A stretch of 64,000 bases of DNA, from assembly GCA_022605405.1 (NCBI GenBank), contig JABYQQ010000006.1, forward strand, positions 744,001-808,000, written 5' to 3'. The DNA comes from Earliella scabrosa. Taxonomy: Eukaryota; Basidiomycota; Agaricomycetes; Polyporales; Polyporaceae. The position numbers and the translations under genes were made by a program. A model generated the notes under the pieces. That model saw nothing but the letters and a program-made list of their open reading frames with translations, was not told the origin of the DNA and did no database searches. Within the stretch, counting starts at the first letter, position 1, and each line of letters opens with the position of its first letter. This document shows positions 1 to 11,515 of this stretch, one piece after another.

Positions 1-2099
1 GGTCTATCGTGAGCGTGACACGTTCAGGAAGCGTGTTTGGGAATATCCTGGCATCGTCAGAAAATGGAACACCCTGTATGCGAACGTCATACTCGTCGCC
101 GACGAACGTTACTGCTTCACGATGAAGAGGATGGCTGAAGAAATGTATACGTGGACATGCCGGATGACGTGTGGGGAGGAACCTCGGTCGCACGGGCTGA
201 GCCAGCCAGCGCCATCTGCAGACTGACGTTGACGTAGATCCTTGGCCTGTCAGGACCCTTTCGTGGTCCTGCAATCCTTGCAACTGGGAAGCATTGATCC
301 TGGAGTCTGATGTCGCCCGGCGGATGGAGACTTCGGCCCACCATTCCCCAGGAGAAATGGGTAAGTGCGGGACAACTGCCAATCCTTTAGGTCGGCACTT
401 GCATCCCACACCAAAGCGTAGCAACAGGATTTCGCCCCGAATAACGCTGAGGAAGCGGATATCCAGAATGAAAGGTTCATCCTCGGTACGTGGCAATGAC
501 TCCACAGGTGTACGCAGTAAAACCGAGGAATCGGAACGGATGGTCTCTATTGCAGTAGACCCGTTGAAGGTGAAGCCGTGACGAGTCTCGAGGCGATACA
601 GCATGCCTCCGGGGAGGTAGAACTCGCATGGCCGCGACCGACCAGATTCTGACCGATCACCGACTAGGCGAGAACGAAGGATACCTGTTCCTGCCAGTGG
701 GTAGTAAGGCGCAGTTATCGGAGAAAGAGTGCCAATGCAAACTTGTCGTAGCATGAAATCCATGGGACCAATATAGTTGGACTCAATCCAGGCGCCCCGG
801 AATGACTCCATTGCCCGCACCCGGCCCATTTGTCACAGTAGATGTAACGCCTACTCCGGTGAATAACATGGGCTGTGAGGGGGTGTCGTGAGCACAGTCC
901 GCGCAGAATGCGCGGACCAAGAAGAGGATTAGACGATATCCTGGCTCATCACGGCGATAGCAAGCGAGATGGGCAGCGTGGGTGAAGCCACATTCAGTTG
1001 CCAAGGGAGCATGGTCGGCGGAGATCGGTAGGACGAGGACAAGTCCCTGACTAGTGAAAGAATCTTGCGTGATAGTAGCAAGGGGTAGCTGGCCGCTCCG
1101 GGCAAATTCTTTGTACGGCGGAATCTTCAAGTTGTCTATATCCGCGGAGGCGGCAAAATCAGCAGGAGAGCGCGCCAGGATGCTCTCCCACTGGCAGGAT
1201 GCATGTGAACCTCTTGTCCTGAGGTAGGCAGAGTGAATGGGATCGAGCTGCAATTGTTAATCGGTTTGGGACATGGGGGGAGGATCATCGAGGCGTACCG
1301 GCAGAGGAATAGCTTCAAAGGAGGGGTGAATTGATCCCCATGCGAAGATGCTTTGGTCAGGGATGTTCCTGACAATTTCTACTTGCAGTCGTGTGAAGGC
1401 ACGGCCACCTTCGCCATATATGATAGGCATCGTGATTCCAAAAAGACCAAGGAGGGAGTATGCTCTGTCTTCTACACGACTCGTCTCTCGACGTGCTGCC
1501 CATGACATACGACGTGCAACGCTATGGTGCCCAAGACCACGTTCGGCTTGTAGTAGTACGTCTAAGTCCACCCCGGTAACTTCCGTGACCGTGTCTAGAA
1601 GGGAGACCTTGGACCCTAGGACGCGCCATCCTCGCGATAAGAAGACGACATACCGTGGCGCAATGAGTTCTTGCAACGTCCAGCCCCTCGTGTACCATTT
1701 CGCGCGACGAAACTGCGATTCCGGGCCGCATGGGTCGTCATCGTCGCCAACGTCGTGCAAGTATGCGTAGCACGTAGCGGCAAAGCTATACCAGGCGAAC
1801 ATGGAATTGATAGCCTCGGAGAGTTCCGCACTGCTGCTCTTGTCGATACAGCATGTATCAAGCCACACCCATTCGTGGCCCTCGAGCTCGGCGAGGATGC
1901 AGAACCGCCGGGCCTTCTCGGTCACGAGCGAGCGGGGGTCCTCTCCGGTGCGGAGGCAACGAGGATGGATCGCTTGGATGTCCCGGAACGTTTGGGTATG
2001 GTCCGAGTCTTCCCATACGTGCGACAGGATGGCGTAACGAACTGAGTCGGGATGGGTGAAGTGCCTCAGCTCCAGGGTCTTCGTATGCAAGAGCCACAT
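1..2099 (-). CDS. HET-domain protein, 3' end cut by window edge
   Basis: Heterokaryon-incompatibility (HET) domain protein, a fungal family that includes triggers of cell death on non-self fusion; the role of this copy is unknown. The start at 2099 (MWLLHTKTL) matches the usual HET opening. Visible motifs are AILSHVWEDSD, WVWLDTCCIDKSSSAEL, a YAYLHDV strand and RGWTLQELIAP, all within the first 200 residues. A 51-bp in-phase GT-AG intron (1298 to 1248) removes an in-frame TAA, so the gene is not broken there. A second junction between about 900 and 783 changes frame; I could not fix its splice sites. From about 810 the frame is open to base 1 (about 260 codons) and the gene continues outside. 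The C-terminal part has no motif I recognise. Confidence 0.8.
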
Positions 2100-2684
2100 A
2101 TTGCCAAGAGATCTGAGGGAGATGTGAGCGCAACGCACCGACAATCGAGTGAACGCGCGAGAGCAGTACCTTTGATTTGGATCTGAATTGGAACGGTGTT
2201 GTCGACGCGAGAGCTGGGTAGATGCTGTCAGCTATGCCTGCGGCGGAGGGGCATGAGACGTACCAACGGCGTCGGCAGGCGGTAGGGAAGATATGTCGGA
2301 CAGCGAAACTCGTCCTCGCTCCACCCTACGGTCGAATGAGCGGTTCAGATTATGGACCACCGACTTCCAACAATCGGGATACCCCATACCTTGGAAGAGC
2401 TGTGGTGGTGCGAGTGCAAGTGTGCCGCCGTTATCGTCCATCGCAGTGGCCTGTGTCTGTGGGAATCATGTCAGTATTCACACGACAGAGGACCACGAGG
2501 TAGGCAGCGATGCCCGATATGATCTCCCGACGGGAATGTTTGCGGTTTGTTTGGTCTTTGTTTGGCCCCAAATCCGCTCACATTGGAGGCACATTGTATG
2601 CAGCGGGTGTATCATAGTTTAGACGGCATGATGAGTAGCATAGATAGTCCGACGATCTCGTTAGACACGATCATCTGTCTCCCA
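2100..2684. other. Intergenic, no gene seen
   Basis: This stretch separates the start of the HET gene from the 3' end of the F-box gene; both are on the minus strand. The open frames are short and lack motifs. It should hold the HET promoter and the F-box 3' UTR. I see no clear TATA box. Confidence 0.5.
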
Positions 2685-4126
2685 TCACCATGAGCACGGC
2701 GCGCTTCTGCAGGACCGGTGTCTACCAGGACTCGTCCTCGCTTTCATCGGGCTATCCGATATGTCTGTCACTCGATGTAGTCTAGGAGTGGAACTTGAGC
2801 AAGAACGCACCATGGCAGACAACTGGAGCAATCCTCCCGCGTGTACATCAGGAAGATGTTCTTCAAAAACCGAGCAGTAGCCCGCTAGGTCCTCCCACTT
2901 CGGTACGAACATGTTCACGTTCGGCATGGGCGCGCCGCGTCGACTTAACGACTGCTGAACCCTCGGCAGAGTCACGGAGGTACCGAGGTCAGACGGCTGC
3001 GCCTCGCCCAGACGAACGAGTCGGAGATCAACCGTCTGGAGAGTAGGCGGGGCATGCGAGAGGAGCTCAGCGAGGGCGGTACAGGAGAAGCGTCCGGTGT
3101 CGATGGCGCGATAGTTCCCGAAAGGTATGACGAAGCTGAGGGAGCGGAGTTGGGGGCAGGAAGTCAACTTGAGGGCAACCCACTCTGTGACATGTTCGAC
3201 TAATCACAAGATGTCACTGCAAGGATCTGGATCTCGGCGTGCAGAACAGACGTACCGTCCTCTCGCATGGCCAGCATGATGTTGAATACGTCCAGATTGA
3301 GTTCCTCCAGGTTGCTACAGCATTCGCGCAATAGACCCCCTACTAGTTGGACGTGGGGCCAGGTCCAACAATCAACAGTGAGTGTGCGAAGACCGCCCGG
3401 TAAGAGGGTTCGCCTGAAGGCATCAACCGTTAGCGAGTGCCCTTCGGAGTCTTGAAGCGGGCGGAGGAGGAGGCTGCGACAAGTAATCAAGGGTGGCGAG
3501 GCCCTCGGGAGGAAATCCGACTGTGGCATCGGTCTCATGAGTCCACGCTGGAAGCTTGCCTCCATGACTTCGATGATATCTGTGTCGAACGCAGTGAGGA
3601 CGGATGCGAAGGAAGACCGATGTTGAGTTGGTACCCAGCATCGGTGGAGTACGAGCCGGTGCAATTTGAACGGAGTGGGGAAGATCGGCTGGTCTGTTAT
3701 GAATGGTAGACTATCCTCGGGACGAAGGAACCATATGTCCTGGCAGCGAAGAGTGCGAAGAGCTGGTAAATGAGACAGGGCGCGGACAAGGTGGCTGTCT
3801 GGCGATACTCGTAAGCTGACGAAGAGCTGCCAAGGCATGCGACTGGCTATAGTAGGGGGGCCATAGACCACCAGATTTTTGACATGTCTCCCAATATGGG
3901 GTGAAGCCGTTAGGAAAGTCGCGAAAGACTCGAGTCGAGCGGTACGAATGCGGAGCGATGAGAAGAGGTGTGGGAGACACAGCTCCCGCCAGGCTCTTGA
4001 TACTGTGGCCCAGGCGAAGAACGTTTGGCGATCAACCATCTGCCTCGCATGAGATAGAATACATTCGATCACGTCGAATGGAACATGTTTGGTGAATGTC
4101 ATCGGTGAGAGCTCTTGGAGCAACAA
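2685..4126 (-). CDS. F-box protein (456 aa)
   Basis: F-box-like protein of the basidiomycete F-box/LRR type, a presumed substrate receptor for SCF ubiquitin ligases. The N-terminus has the F-box pattern (PFDVIECILSHARQ, then FFAWATVSRAWRELCLPHLF) at residues 14-55, followed by leucine-rich strands such as LPALRTLRCQDIWF and LEELNLDVF. One 71-bp intron runs from 3255 to 3185 and joins AMREDE to WVALKLTSCPQLRSLSF, giving 456 codons plus stop. The last 60 residues are Ser/Arg-rich and less typical, so the 3' end could be read in another frame. An internal Met at residue 9 (MTFTKHV) is an alternative start. Confidence 0.72.
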
Positions 4127-5170
4127 TCGGTCAGTGAATTTGTATTCACAATGTGGTCGATATAAGAGTGCTCACCAGGGATCAATTCTAACTGGGGAAT
4201 ATAGTCTGGGCCAGGGCCAATTCAAGTATGGACTATGTTTGTGGCGGTTAATAATCGTAGTCACTGTGACAGAGTGGTAGAGGAGAAGTTACAATCGAGA
4301 GTCGACTCGAGTAATCCCGCGGGGTCGTCTAGCCCCTAACCCTAAGCTCGACTGTGTCGCTGAGCGCTCTACAGTAGTTGCAGACTTGCAGTCTGAGTCT
4401 CGTTCCTTTTGCAAGGGGTCCACTTGTCCCACGACTTCGAAATTCTGTCCCCGGGGATGGGATTACTGCTGGCTTGGAATAAGATTGTTGCCCCCCGCGG
4501 AATAAGAATCATGTCCTCCGATTATAAGAAAACTGCCACCTCATCAACACAATACAGCCCGCCTACTTCAACATTCCCGCCCGTGCCCCGGCGCTTTTCT
4601 GTCCGTTGTAAATGAGATTTCTGTCCGCCCTACCTATGTTTCTATGACCACTGCATGGATTTATCTCAAAAAAGCGAGTTTGAGCTCCGGATGCTTTCAG
4701 GACATACAGAAAAATATTCATAGGAAGGAAAGAGTCCGGAATGTTGATGCAGGAAGCCCGTCAAAGTACCACCAATTTTAGGCGCTTAGATCTCCAGAGG
4801 GAGGAGAGAAGCGCCATCGCTCGGCAAGTTCAGGCAACACTAAATTCGGTAGGAGGGGCGGTATGAAGCGCTCCTGGACCACACTGAATTCTTGCAATGA
4901 TACTGAGAGAACGACGCAAGTTGAGAGCCAGAAAATAATTTTCCAAGGAAGAGAAGGCCTGTCCATATCATGTTACAAAATATGGGGAAGATCGGTGCGA
5001 CGGAGAGGGAACCCTAGGTAGGGCGGGCAAATGTCCAATCCACAGGGACAGAAATGCGAAGTCGTGGGACATGTGACCATTTTGCGTTCCTTTTGACCAT
5101 CGTCTCCTTCGTCGACCGCGCCCCTCGTCAACCTGAATGCGTTACAATCTGACCAGCTAGCTCCCAAAAT
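4127..5170. other. Intergenic with an inverted-repeat structure
   Basis: There is no convincing gene between the F-box gene (minus) and the INO80-like gene (plus). The stretch is less GC-rich than its neighbours and contains the inverted repeat at 4417-5078. The rest would serve as divergent promoters. Confidence 0.5.
4417..5078. repeat. Inverted repeat pair, possible transposon remnant
   Basis: The arm at 4417-4458 is repeated in reverse complement at 5038-5078. Both share an exact 15-nt core, TGTCCCACGACTTCG, followed at the same distance by TTCTGTCCC. The whole 42-nt arms match at roughly four of five positions. A second shared piece (CCGCCCTACCTA) lies further inside both arms, spaced differently. 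I see no open transposase frame between them and no clear target duplication. Confidence 0.55.
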
Positions 5171-6588
5171 ATGAATGAACACATGCCCAGCGCTCCCAAC
5201 ACGTATCCTCCACCGCCAATCCCAGGCGGCCCCTCAGGACTGAAGGTGTGCACACAATCACGGCCTCTATGGTTTCCTGTCGGGACGAGCCAACCTAATC
5301 CAAGCCGCAGCCGTCGATGTCGGGACACCGTGGTGGCACGCGGTACAAGGAGAAGTGGGTGTCGTCCACGTGGTCTCTTGGGTGTCGTGGACAGCGGGGG
5401 CATTGATGGCGTGCAGGTTCCAGGCGTTGAGGGAGAAGTACGACCAGGTCACCGCGGTGCGTCTTTGTTGGTCATTTCTCGAGTGGGATATGGTGCGACG
5501 GTCGACGGCGTCGGTAGACTCACGCAGAATATGAACGCGCTCTTGCGCGTGCGGACGACAAGCTCAAACGTCTGCAGGAAGAATGCAAGTACGTGTCATT
5601 CTGCATCTCTTCCCATTCTTTTCCCACTATCCCCGCGACATTTCTCCCCATATGTCCTGTATGGACGGTTGTCCAAGGAAGTCCAAGGAAGGAACAGAGG
5701 TTCAATCGTGCCCTTCCCACTATCCCCCCCTCTACGACCTGCTGGGTAAGGTGACTGGGTCCGCAATCCATATAGGCATGCATCGGTGCGGCTGCCCAGT
5801 CAGAAGCGCTATCTGCAAACGGAACACGTTAGAGTTGGTAGGACCTGTGTCGATGGGGGGATTCGGCTAGTCGCGAGGGCGCAAGGGCTCGCCATTCAGT
5901 AGTTCAATCTGCCCACTGTTCCCAAAACATTGTCAGACACAGACATATAAAACATCACTGACGTGTTCGACCATACAGTCTCCTCCTGGACGCCGTCGAC
6001 ATCGCAGTGCCCGCCCAGCCCACCCTCCTCCACTACCTCTCGCGCGACCCCATCCCGCCCCAATACTACTCATACACCGTCCCCGTCCCCCCAGCCGGAG
6101 CCGAGGGCAGCGGCCCCCCACCGCCCATCCACCAGTCCAGCACGGCCCCCACCCCTCCTCCCCAACAACCCCCAGCGCACATGCCCCCGCACCCTCCCCC
6201 CCTCTCGCACGCGCACTCGCACTCATCCCACTCGCTCTCGCGTTCCAACTCCCATGCGCCCGCACACCACGCCCACGCGCATCCGATACCGCCCCATCCG
6301 CACTCGCACGCCCCTCCGCCGCCGCCGCCGCCGCACATCATACACGCGCCGCAGATGCAGGAGCAGCCGCCGCAGCGGCTCCAGCCCGTGCACACTTTTG
6401 CGGTGGAGCAGCTCGGGCCGCCCCCTCAGCAACCGGCGGCGGCTGCGGCGGCTCCTCCGCCCCCGACCACGACTACGACTACGACTGGGCGTGGGCGCGG
6501 ACGGGGGAGGGGACGCGGACGGGGGCGTGGACGCGGGAGGGGCGCGGCTCAGGCTCAGGCGCAGGCGAATGGCGAAAACGGGCGGTAG
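5171..6588 (+). CDS. Coiled-coil / Pro-rich / RG-repeat protein, INO80 subunit F-like
   Basis: Five exons are proposed: 5171-5245, 5311-5354, 5417-5456, about 5527-5588 and 5979-6588. Translation may start at 5171 or at 5183 (MPSAPNTYPPPPIPGG). Exons 2-4 encode a charged coiled coil (RYKEKFQALREKYDQ, then EYERALARADDKLKRLQEE) that resembles the INO80F chromatin-remodeller subunit domain (from memory, unverified). The last exon opens with LLLDAVDIAVPAQPTLLHYL, continues through a His/Pro-rich region and ends in about nine RG dipeptides and an AQAQAQA tail. The RG block could bind nucleic acid. The exon 3-4 join does not work with any strong GT-AG pair: the two coding frames differ by one base. 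The last intron (390 bp) is long for this genome. Confidence 0.55.
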
Positions 6589-7157
6589 TCCGCCTTGTTT
6601 CGTGCGTCTCTTGTCTTCGCAGTCTGAAGTATGTTCGTGTTGGGGACTGACGTAGCGCGGGAAAGGGGTTCTGCTCTCTGGTTCGGATCTGGTGTATTGC
6701 TCGGACGTGTTGTATCGTATGTTCTGCTAGTGCTGCTGTGGATGACTATCGATTCGAGGTCTAGTCTCTCACTGATATGTTCAGCCGTCATGGCCTGTCT
6801 CAAGTATCTCTCCGTGACTGACATCCCACTCTGAAGCGAAGGCACCGTAAGGAGACTTCCGAGGCTGGATAGCCCCGAAAGAGCGCATAGGTCCTACACA
6901 GACAAACGAAGATAAGGCACACTGTTATCGCACAGTGCACCTTCGCGATCCGCTCGAGGTTGTTGCAATGTTGCATCGCAGGCATGAGGATGAAATTGGA
7001 CTACTACCTCTACAAAAGAATACAACAGTATCGTATACTGCGCCGACGTACAACTCTCTCTCCACTAATGATGATGTAGTGTTACAATGCTATAGTAATG
7101 TGCACGGCCATGTCCGAGAACCGGGGCAGTTTTGGAGGAGGATGGGGAGGGGTGAGC
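6589..7157. other. Convergent intergenic region
   Basis: This is 3' flanking DNA shared by the INO80-like gene (plus) and the alcohol dehydrogenase (minus). I find no gene or strong repeat. Confidence 0.5.
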
Positions 7158-8628
7158 TCACTCCTTCATGTTGAGCACAACACGGCCGACGACCTTGCCC
7201 TGCGCGAGGCCCTCGTACGTCCTACACAAAAAACAACACGATCAGCATCCCACGGAACAGGATAGACAAAAGCAGCAGCATCGACGTACTCAGCAAGCGC
7301 AGACAGCGGCTTCACCGCATAATGGCACTTGACCTTCCCGCGCGCCGCAATATCAAGCGCCTCGCGCGCGTCCTGGCGATTGCCCACATACGACCCCACA
7401 ATATTAATGCTCTTCACGACGGTGAAGAAGATGTCCGCGCTGAGGCTCGCGCGCGCGGGGAGGCCGACGACCATGAGGCTCCCGCCCATGCGGAGGTAGT
7501 CGATCGCCTGCGCGTACGCGGCGGGGTTCGCGGCGGTCACGACCGCGGCGTGCGCGCCGTACCCGTCTGTGGCGTCGATGATGTCCTTCACGAGGTCCGT
7601 CGTCTCCCGGAAGTCGATCCACTTTTCGGCGCCGAGCTTCATGCAGAGCTCCTTCTTCTCCGCGCCGGTGTCTATGGAGGGGGAGAGATAAGAGATGAGA
7701 GATGGGGTGAGGGGAGATGAGAGGGATGGTGGGGCACGCACCGACTGCGACTACGCGGAGACCCATTGCGGCAGCGTACTGGACGGCGAGATGGCCGAGG
7801 CCGCCGCCCGCACCGGGGAGGACGATCCAGTCGCCGATCTTAGTGTTCGAGTACTTGATCGCGCGGTAGACGGTGATGCCAGCGCAGAGGATGGAGGCAG
7901 CCTCCGCCGAGGAGAGCTGGTCGGGGATGGGCGTTACGTGCGTGACCCACGAGACGACGTATTGCGAAAAGGTTCCGTCGACGGTGAAGCCGCTGTATTT
8001 GCCGTTGAGGCAGCCTGATATGGGAATGACGTCAGCGACAGGAGACGTGCGAGGAAAGGGGTTTACTGACTCTGCTCGAGGCCTTTCCGGCAGGGCTCGC
8101 AGTCCAAGCACGAGTAGGCGAGCCACTTGATGCCTACACGGTCGCCGATTTTGACGGGAGAGTTCTGGGTGTGTTGGCCGATGGCGACGATACGTCCGAC
8201 ACCCTGAGAGGAAGAGAAGTGTCAGCGGCGAACAGGAGGGCAGCATATAGGGCGCGTACTTCGTGACCGCCAATGAGAGGGAGCTTGGCCGGCAGTGGCC
8301 AGTCGTTGTTGCGGGCGTGGAGGTCGGTGTGGCAGACACCGGAGCAGTCGAGCTCAACGAGGCATTCGCCGGGTGCGAGCTCCTCGGGCTGCTTTACGGG
8401 GTGGTTGTCGACGACCTTGAGAGGGGCGTCGGTGGCTTCGACGATGGCCGCCTTCTGGGTCTTGGGGATGGTGAACTGGGACATTGTCGATGTCGAGTGG
8501 AGGCGGAGAGCTGTGGTGCGGAGGGCTGGACGAACAGCGGCGAGTTTATATAGAGCGCGTGGAGAGGCAGCGACCCGAGTGGGGAAGGCTCGAGAAGCAG
8601 AGACGATGCTGCGCTGAAAGGTCGACAT
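7158..8628 (-). CDS. Zinc-dependent alcohol dehydrogenase, likely mitochondrial
   Basis: Medium-chain zinc ADH of the yeast ADH1/ADH3 type, interconverting primary alcohols and aldehydes with NAD(H). Five exons (8628-8260, 8203-8071, 8014-7742, 7671-7290, 7221-7158) join in frame to 406 aa. Catalytic zinc ligands lie in SGVCHTD and GGHE; the structural zinc cysteines lie in CLDCEPC and EQSC; the NAD-binding Rossmann turn is GAGGGLGHLAVQYA. The first 48 residues are rich in Arg, Ser and Ala without acids, as in a mitochondrial presequence. A second Met at 8484 (MSQFTIPKTQ) would give a 358-aa cytosolic form of normal family length. It faces FMO1 across a shared 1-kb upstream region. Confidence 0.93.
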
Positions 8629-9675
8629 GAGTGACAAGGGTGGGAGAAGCGCGCTTTTAACGTCAAGAAGCACGCTCGATATGGCATGGCGGAGACGGCG
8701 GGAGGTAACGTCGTCGTCAGCCAATGCGGGACAAGGCTTAGCACGCGGGCAAGAGGGGCTCGATGTCGCCGCGCGCGTCCGCGGGCTCTCCGCTGGACTT
8801 CCGTCTCGACCAGCCTCGGTCGCGACCTCCGGCGAGATGGCCCTGCCTGCACTGCAGCAGGTGGCGTACAGGCTGACGTTCGATAGGCCGGATAACCAGT
8901 TCGCAGGCCTAGAATGAGTGATGGCCTAGATCAGCTCTGCAGACCGCGTCCGGTGCATTCGAGCTGCTGGGGCCCGGACAACGCTCCAGACAACCAGGCA
9001 GCTTGAGACCCATGCTACTCCAGGGCGCGTACGAAAGGAACCCGAGACAAAAACACGGGTCGATTGAGCAGATGAAGCAGCCAAACACAGAGCAGGACGA
9101 AGAGACGAGAGACGCCGGAATCGGAACCGATATTCCGACGTCATTCGTCACGAAACGCCCGCTTGTAAGCGACGCTCAGCTCAACGTGAACTTCGGCAAC
9201 AACGCTCCCCACAGTGACACAGCTCTAACGACCGTATCGTAATGTCCTGATCACCAGACGGGACCCGTGAGTAGCCGTGAGTCCACAGTCGTTCCTCCAC
9301 AATTCCGTCCCCCTTCGAAGGACAATCCGGCGCTCCATGTAGTTCAGTTTGCGAGTGACGACCCTGCTTGCTTCGTTCTACGCGGAAGAAGTCGCGGCAT
9401 CAGGTACACAATGTCTGATAGTTGGAATGACTTCACGGATCATATTGACTGGATGAAGCGAAGGGGGATTTAAACTCAACTTCTGCGGGGTAGGGGCGTC
9501 TACTCACGGCATCTGCCGACATACGCCATCTTGCTTCTACGTCCCTCACACGCGTACGTTCTTACCACCACTATCTCTCAGCAGGATCGTCTCCCTCGTT
9601 ACAGTTACATGGAGTTCATACCGAGTACATAGTCTCACGACTGCATCTGAACCGCGCATATGCTCATGACACGCC
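8629..9675. promoter_or_regulatory. Shared upstream region of ADH and FMO1
   Basis: About 1 kb lies between the divergent starts of ADH (8628, minus) and FMO1 (9676, plus) with no convincing gene. It must hold both promoters, which makes joint regulation possible. I could not pick out a paired operator motif. Confidence 0.45.
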
Positions 9676-11363
9676 GTGCAAGATGCAGCGCTCGAAGCGT
9701 CATGGGCTAACAGCTCTGGGCACCAACAGCACATAGGTGTTATCGGCGCCGGACCGTCTGGCCTTGCCGCGCTGAAAATCATCAAAGACTCTCCCCAGTT
9801 CAAGGAGGGTCTCTGGACGGCCACCGCCTTTGAGGCGCGCGACAAAGTTGGTGGTATTTGGTGAGTCTCCCAATTTCCTCAACGTCTAATGTTTGATCCT
9901 TCGTTCATAAGTGATGCTCACAATAGAACATATGTAGGCTTCCAGCGCCCGCGACAGGCAATCCGCCGTTGACCCCGCTGTACGACTCGCTCACGACAAA
10001 CCTCCCTCACCCAGTGATGGCATACACCTCCTTCTCATTTCCTCCCAGCACGCCTCTCTTCCCTCCAGCGTCCACCGTGCTCACGTACCTCGAGGACTAC
10101 GCCAAACACTTTGACCTGACTCCCCACATCCGGCTCAACACCGCCGTCGTCTCAGCAACGCGCGACCCCACCGCACACAAATGGACAGTCACCACCCGCG
10201 ACGCCAGCTCCAATCCGAACCCGAACCCGAGTCCCGACGAGACGCACACCTTCGACTACCTCATCGTCGCCAACGGCCACTACCGCGTCCCCCGGCTCCC
10301 CACCACCCCCGGACTCGACGCATGGCTCACCTCGGGCAAGGCGACGCACTCCGTCCACTACCGCAACCCCTCCGACTTCGGCGACGCCCGCACAGTCCTC
10401 GTCGTCGGCGCCGGACCGAGCGGCCAGGACCTCTGCACGGACCTCCTCGCCTCCGGCCGCTCGGTCGTGCACTCCGTCACTGGCGCGGCGCACGAGGACC
10501 TGCACGACGGCCGCCTCAAAGTGCGCGGCCGAATCGCGCGGTACGTCGACCCCCAAGCCGCCGCGGAGGGTGCAGGCCGCGTCATCTTCGAAGACGGGTC
10601 CGAAGAGTCCGGGATCGACCGCTGCGTCCTCGCGACGGGGTACAAGATGGACTTTCCCTTCCTCCCCCCGTCCCTCCTCCGCCCCGCCCTCCCGCCGCCC
10701 GTCCCGCCCCTCCCCAACGTTCTGCACAACTCGACGTACCACGTCTTCTCGCTCGCCAGGCACGTCTTCCCTCTAGCGGGAGCGGGCGCGGAGGAGGGGG
10801 GCCCGACGCTCGCGTTCCTCGGGCTCCCGATTCGCGTGGCGCCCCTCCCGCTGCTCGAGGCGCAGATGCGCGCCGTCCTGCACGTCTTTGCGTACCCTGA
10901 GCGCCTCGACGCGACGCAGGAGGCGGTCGACGTCGTCGCGCGCTACGAGACGCTCCGCGCGCGCGTCCCCCCTCCCTCCTCCCCTTCCTCCCCTTCCTCC
11001 TCCCCATCTCCTTCCTCTCCTTCTTCTCCGACAGCGCAGTCCTCAACAGAGAGCGCGAGCGAAGTGGAGCGCGCAATCGCGAGCGCGTGGCACCGGTTCG
11101 ACGGGCACGAGCAGTTCGCGTACCGCGACGCGCTTCACGCGCTCGCCGGGGAGGAGGAGCGGCGCCGGGTCGCGCCGTGGGAGATCGAGATGTACGACGC
11201 GAAGGGGGTGCTGCGCGAGGAGTGGCGGGAGCTCGAGCGCTGTGGGATCGCGGAGGAGTGGGTGCGCGGGGTGGGGGAGGGCGGGGTGGGGGAGTGGGTG
11301 GAGATGATGCGCAGGTTGTTGAAGAGGGCGGAGGAGAGACGGGAGGGGAGGAGTAGGTTGTGA
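9676..11363 (+). CDS. Flavin-containing monooxygenase FMO1 (536 aa)
   Basis: FAD/NADPH monooxygenase of the FMO type, which inserts one oxygen atom into small nucleophilic or aromatic substrates. Two exons (9676-9860, 9938-11363) join through a split Trp codon to 536 aa. The FAD fingerprint IGVIGAGPSGLAALK is near residue 20, the NADPH fold VLVVGAGPSGQDL near residue 210, and the ATGYKMDFPF segment follows. The FMO signature is relaxed (GKATHSVHYRNPSDF). Residues about 405-430 are a Pro/Ser run absent from FMO2, which explains most of the length difference. The C-terminal half is extremely GC-rich and produces long open frames in other phases. The short N-terminal extension makes the start slightly uncertain. 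Confidence 0.88.
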
Positions 11364-11433
11364 TTGTGGTTGAGACTCGGGACGGAGGGTGGGGGTGTAG
11401 GTAACTGGCGCGGGAGTAAGTACTCGTCCTGAG

Positions 11434-11515
11434 ATTGTTGTGCCAACAATCGCATGGCATTCACGCTGACTCTGACTTGTGCTCCAACATGGAGCACAAA
11501 TGCTCATGCGATTGT
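11434..11515. repeat. Nested inverted repeats (foldback)
   Basis: Three stem-forming pairs lie close together. ATTGTTG/CAACAAT (11434-11450) has a 3-nt loop. ACAATCGCATG at 11446 pairs with its complement at 11505-11515. TTGTGCTCC/GGAGCACAA (11477-11499) has a 5-nt loop. The words GATTGTCTGCT and CTCAG recur about 120 bp downstream. Confidence 0.6.

Noticed and set aside
1257..1259. In-frame TAA in the HET gene, suggesting a pseudogene
   Set aside because: It lies in a 51-bp in-phase intron with good GTACGC and GCAG borders; the frame continues with typical HET sequence.
4330..4350. CCCTAACCCTAA resembling telomere repeat
   Set aside because: Only two units are present, in the chromosome interior; chance is enough.
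6066..6432. Cys/Gly-rich minus-strand frame
   Set aside because: It is the complement of the His/Pro-rich exon of the INO80-like gene; the repeats explain its composition.
10181..11460. Several long open frames over FMO1 on both strands
   Set aside because: They are GC-rich shadows with low-complexity Arg/Pro/Ser composition; only the FMO frame has motifs.
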